Shown here: positions 59,502 through 64,000 of the stretch, piece by piece | Layout of the letters: the number at the start of each line of letters is the position of its first letter | Position numbering within the stretch: the stretch's first letter is position 1 | Origin: Lepidurus packardi | Lineage: Eukaryota > Arthropoda > Branchiopoda > Notostraca > Triopsidae | Length of the DNA stretch: 64,000 nt | Direction of reading: 5' to 3' | NCBI GenBank assembly: GCA_023053545.1 | Contig: JAKZAN010000006.1 | Span: forward strand, 4,159,001-4,223,000 | Notes under the pieces: model-generated | The model's database searches: none | Seen by the model: the letters and a program-made list of their open reading frames with translations, nothing else | Told to the model about the DNA's origin: nothing | Program-made: the position numbers and the translations under genes

Positions 59502-62500
59502 AGAGTACATCCTTAAACGCCCTAATCAAGTTTGTACGATCGAAACTGAAATTCGCAAGATTGGGAAGAAAAGTCTTGCGGTAAATGTTAAAAGTCCATG
59601 GCCTCGATTAATGTTCCAATTTTTTTTTCGACGAGGAAGTGGTTTTCAGCTTTCACCTTCATTTCCGCAACATGCGGTAAACAACATTCCACATTTCACA
59701 CAAAAAGATGCCTAACTGTTCATATGTAAATATTATATAGCTTATTCCCCCAGAGCGTCACGCGTGGGTTCTGTTTCTCTGTATAATCAAAATTCTTCCT
59801 ATTTAATAGCACGCTACTTTAAGTGTAAAAGCGTGCTAGATACTATACGCTACGCTAGCCGGTCGAGATCCTATAACGACCTTCATATTTCCCTAAAAAC
59901 CTACCCTAACTTAAAAATATCTTGCTTCACTCTCTATATATGTGTGCGAGGTTGCTAGAGAAGCGATCAGGGTATTTCCAGCTTGCTTATGTCCTCGAGT
60001 CGTGTCAAACTTGTCGCTTTTTCGTTTCAACGTTTCAGCGTTTCAACGATAAACAAGTCTGCAATCATGGCTTGGAATCCCAATTATTTCAATTGCCTTA
60101 AGACGGGTTACACTTAATTTTAAATAGACCTCAACCTGACCCGGACATGACTGGAATTTTCCGCAAGACAAATGATCCTTTACGATGAATTGGTTGCAAG
60201 TCGTTGTTTCGTGAAACATCGGGAGAGAGAGAGAGAGATCGCAGGTTTGCGTAGGTGGGTAAAAGGTGATGGAAGAATAGCTTCCGAGAAGCTAAATTTG
60301 GCGGGCAGGTTCGAATTACGGGAAGCTGCTATTTTCGATGCCCGGGCCTCAACCTTATAGCATCACGTCACCCTCTTAGTCTGGGTTGGCGTTGGGACCC
60401 AACCCACCTGAAATGAACGTGTGCCAATTCCGCTGACTTATGTATTTACATTAGATTAGATGCAGATTATATATATGTACGTGTAGGCAGCAGGAAACGT
60501 TCAATTCCAGCGAGCTAACGAACTTAACACTTTTTTTATTTTTTATTTATTTACTTTGCCTTAAAGGGGTGGGATTTGGAAGCCACAAGTTACGCCATTG
60601 GCTGTACCGCAGCATCAAAGCAATGGCGAAACGCTTATCACCAAGACTTCCTTGACTACAACGAGCCAGGTAGGGGATAGCATTCATTGTTGTGTTCCCG
60701 TTGTTTCCGTTGTGCTGCGCCTTGTTTCGAGAACCTTTACGTTAGAACCTTCCTTTGCATATCCTTTCCTTCCCCCCCATGCCCACTCTCTTATGTTGTG
60801 CTCTGCATGGCGCTTGTTTGTTTATACTGAACACTTTTTTGGTTGTGTGCCCCACGCTTCCGCCCATATAACGGCCACAGCATGTTGGAATGCTGCACCC
60901 GCCATCCTTTAACCAGTACCCCAAACCGTTTCAAGCATGCGGCATTTCGGGAGAAACCATCCTAGGCAACAACAACAATTACTTAGAGTCAGAGCGCACG
61001 GCAAAGGGTTCGCATGCTGTAATAGAGCCCCGTAATGGTATTTCGTCTACGGATAAAGTAAGCGACATCAAGGGTTTCTGTAAAATGTCCTTCGCCCCAG
61101 CACTTTAAAGCTGCATGGGTTTATGTGTTCACGCTTTAGAGTTTCATGGGCATTCCTTTACATTTAGCTTGCGTCGTGTTCTCAGCTATAGTTTGTAAAT
61201 GCTTCCGCATAATAAAAAACTTGGTAGTACATGTTATTAAATGAGACGCGACGTTTCCTTATGTTTTTTTGTTGTTTTTGGTTAAATTCACCAGGAAATA
61301 CGGACGGTTTCAGCGCATAATTCTGTGTCCAAACCTTTCTCAGCTGCTCCTGTTGCCAAGGTAATAAAGTGTCGCGGTTTTATATGTTTATTTTAACGAA
61401 GCAATATGTGAAAGGCAAATGGAAATTCTGACGTCAAGGCGATGAACAAGCAGTTCAACTCGCCTATTGGATTATACAGCGAAGAAAGTATTGCCGAGAC
61501 CCTCTCTGCACAGGCTGAGGTATTGGCTCAAGGAGTATTAGGGTGAGTGTCAATACAATCGGCGATAAACCGGTTACAACCTTGAAATCCTATGTTGTTT
61601 TAGGGTGAATTTTAAGAAAAACGAGAAATCTTACGATGCTACCAATAGCGAGGTGTTTAAGATGGTGCAAGATTTGGATAAGGCGCCACGAGAACCCGAA
61701 CCAGGTATTGATATTGACCCCGTGGAAGCCTCCCCTCAACAAAAAGGATTATCAGCCCGTAACATTCAGTCTTACTCATTTAAACGACTCCAGGAAACGC
61801 TTAACGTAATCGACGGTAAGTAGTTGGTTTTCACGCATTACTCAATAAAGTCATACTTCCTTCTGTTTCCTACCGCTTTCCTGATTGGCCGAGGTAAGAC
61901 TTGCATGTTGCAGCTTGAAACTTCGAGTAGTAGTCTAATACTACTTTACTTTTATATCCTTTCTTGCCTATCCTATACGTATATTTCTAATTTCTACAAC
62001 TTGGACTGTGCCGGTATTAACATGTTTTTGAAACCATTAGCGCCATCTGCTCACCAAGAAGTTCGCGCGCCAGTGCTAGCTTCCGGTTTGCGACACGTGG
62101 AACCTCCCAAACCCAAGCCAGAAAGCACTGTGGATAATAATGCCAACTCGGCAGCTCAAGGCGCCCATGTCCGGTGCTCAGAATGCGACCGACTTGTTGT
62201 GTAAATCCTTTCTTTTAAAATCAACATTGTCTTCATGTTTTATTTCATGTTATTTTTATTTTCTCCAGAGGAGTTTTTGTTCGCATAAAGGATAAGAACT
62301 TGCACGTGGAATGCTTCAAGTGCACTATCTGTGGCACGTCGCTTAAAAACGTTGGTAAGGCCCAGAAATTAAGATAAACAATACATAACGACGATCCTAA
62401 TGGTGTATTTTTGCAGGATATTACAACATCAACTCCAAGTTGTATTGTGATATCCACGCTCGTCAAGTCGCGCGTCACGGACCACCTGCACCAAACATGG

Positions 62501-63911
62501 AGCCCATCACTGTCCAACCGTAAGTAAATCTGCGGCTAGTGGATCCATCCAAAGTACTGACTTTTTGTTCTTCGAAATTTCTACAAAGTGATGCGCCCAT
62601 TCCGGCTCATGCTATTAGCGCCGAGGCGGTTCATAAGCTGGCTGCTCCTGTGGCTGCTGCACCGGCCCCTCCTGTGGTATCGTCCATCCCTAAACCGTTG
62701 CTGACCGGTCCGACGCCATTTTCGCCCATGAAGACTCAATTCGCTTCGCCCGTAGTAAGTTAAATTTACTTTTCCGACCCCTGTTTTAGATCCTAATATA
62801 GTTCCAGTTAGCTTTGACACTATACTTAAGTTTAAAGCCTTTCTATTCTGGGTAACACTTTCTACCTTGATAAGGTGTTCGGTGGAGTGAATCCTCCTCC
62901 TGCGGGAGGTGTGATGATTTTCCCACCTGCCGCTTCTCGCACTTCTCAACCCGGTGCTGGATTAGGCTTGAAGGGGGTCAACAAGGTAGCTAAAGGGACT
63001 TTCTTTTCCGAAACTAACATCTTTTCGTCCGTTTTTAACTTTTTTGGGCCTAATGATAAAAATAAAACAAAAACTCAACAGACTAATGAGTGTTTAACGA
63101 GGGACTTTTTGTCCACAAAATATTAATTGCGAGTTCCCTTTAAATTTCTCGTGGGAAAGGCAAGCGGATCCATGTCTCTAAAACACGTAACCAACACTTT
63201 GTTTCAGTTTGACGAATGTGACTCGACTGAAGTAACGAGTGTACTCACAGAATCAAGCTCTAGTGTGACCCGTCAGGTTGAGGTGCAAGAGACTCTCCAA
63301 TCCTATTCATCATCATCGGTCACTACTACTGAGCACTCACAGGAGGTATTTCATCACAACCCACTTACTTACCCCCCTTACTTTGGGTTGCACCGTATTG
63401 TATTGTAACTATACGTAGTCTAGATTGTCGTAGTACACTCGTTAGTCGTGTTTACCATGGAGTCCGTTTGTACTTCCGTGTCAACCCACGGTGTTGTTGT
63501 TTCCCTCCAAAGTGCAACGAAAAATGTTTCTCAGAACATCCCTGAACCTAACCTAACCAATAGTACCACACAAAACATGAAGCTAGTGAGTTGCACTTTG
63601 GAGGAGAGCAGCAGCGCCATGAGTCGACGCGGAGGTACCAATAGTAACTCAGCGTCCATTGCATAGTGGCTCTTGTAATGTTACCGCTTCGTACTTGCTA
63701 TTAATGAGAATTACCAACCTTGTCCGTCCCTGTTGTCAATATTTATCGTCACAGGCTAAACCTAGTCTCAGCCAGTACACTTTAAACTAATTGGCTCCGC
63801 TTTGTTCTACTTTCCAGCAGGTCGCGGCTCCGGCCCCTGCAGCGAGTGTGGCGCCACCGCACACGTTTTCGCCCATTGCCAAACTGGGTAGTGTGGTCAA
63901 CCGTCCGGCAG
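58200..63911 (+). CDS. Zasp52: Zasp/PDLIM-type PDZ-LIM protein, 3' partial
   Basis: Zasp/Cypher proteins bind alpha-actinin at muscle Z-discs and integrin attachment sites. Exons: 58200-58304, 59310-59461, 60567-60669, 60881-61057, 61295-61360, 61439-61542, 61604-61815, 62041-62200, 62269-62354, 62417-62519, 62589-62754, 62875-62985, 63208-63345, a possible small exon 63535-63585, and 63818-63911, all in consistent phase. The PDZ domain spans residues 1-85 (QPWGFRLQGGKDF, AGDNILKINGQEVFNLRHKE). GGIWKPQVTP follows. The ZM motif lies near 203-236 (FNSPIGLYSEESIAETLSAQ), then GVNFKKNEK. LIM domain 1 runs from about 351 to 405 (CSECDRLVV, HVECFKCTICG, LYCDIHA), with Cys/His ligands present. After it come Pro/Ala- and Ser/Thr-rich linkers. 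The family usually ends with three more LIM domains, expected beyond the window. Several linker exons are multiples of three, suiting the heavy alternative splicing known for Zasp52. Confidence 0.95.
59464..59499 (+). repeat. A36 tract directly after a Zasp donor site
   Basis: The donor of the second Zasp exon reads AG|gtaaaa and runs straight into 36 A residues. The length may vary between individuals or through assembly error. Confidence 0.95.
63535..63585 (+). CDS. Possible small cassette exon of the Zasp-like gene
   Basis: It is preceded by TTTCTCAG and followed by the donor gtgagt, 51 nt and phase 0 at both ends, encoding NIPEPNLTNSTTQNMKL. Reading on past the donor stays open to a stop at 63664-63666, so an alternative terminal exon is also conceivable. 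It sits among linker exons where Zasp genes are commonly alternatively spliced. Confidence 0.45.
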
Positions 63912-64000
63912 GTAAGCCTTGTTCCTTTTGATCTTTCGGGGTGGTTTTGATTGGAGAAGCAAGGATAGCTTTAGGGAGGGGTGGAAATAGGGGTTTCGTG

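Noticed and set aside
60222..60320. tRNA-like B-box (GGTTCGAATTA) near 60309
   Set aside because: No A-box, acceptor stem or cloverleaf can be paired around it. Other GGTTCGA matches (1493, 23111) fail in the same way.

Overview
The window looks like nuclear DNA of an invertebrate animal, most likely an arthropod. Genes are split by many introns with GT..AG ends. Introns range from about 50 bp to several kb and the intergenic DNA is AT-rich. The encoded proteins are animal-specific: a folliculin-interacting protein, MAD2, calcineurin A, ZNHIT2 and a Zasp/PDLIM-type PDZ-LIM protein. By eye the calcineurin A and Zasp exons read closest to insect orthologues recalled from memory. Short TTAGG-like runs inside repeats also fit an arthropod. 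No species call is justified.

Layout from left to right. 1-7.6 kb: a fold-back repeat, one minus-strand exon with a signal peptide, and an AT-rich degenerate tandem array. 7.62-12.32 kb (+): FNIP homologue, eight exons, first exon not found, one intron holding a Tigger/pogo-derived element. 12.55-13.46 kb (-): complete five-exon MAD2, tail to tail with FNIP. 13.5-33.5 kb: about 20 kb without a gene I can support, rich in repeats; it may include the 5' end of calcineurin A. 33.58-48.58 kb (+): calcineurin A, eleven recognised coding exons including a candidate 9-nt microexon, lacking only the extreme N-terminus. 51.13-52.59 kb (-): complete six-exon ZNHIT2, convergent with calcineurin A. 55.96-56.57 kb (+): an unrecognised two-exon gene for a small single-pass membrane protein with an internal duplication, just downstream of a perfect 72-bp palindrome. 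58.20-63.91 kb (+): Zasp-like gene with PDZ, ZM and first LIM domains; it runs off the right edge.

The genes do not form a pathway or operon; this is ordinary animal gene order. The unusual content is in the repeats. They include a fold-back family whose arms are short tandem repeats carrying a CCTTATGTCG-like core (five copies); an ~0.8-kb TIR element that keeps only the CENP-B-type helix-turn-helix reading frame of a pogo/Tigger transposase (four copies plus fragments); and a small palindromic MITE with CACTGGCTGCACTGG ends. There are also several perfect or near-perfect hairpins and recent local duplications, one of which doubled a 3' splice site in FNIP.

All exon boundaries come from reading-frame continuity, splice consensus and remembered family sequence. 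No alignment or transcript data were available.
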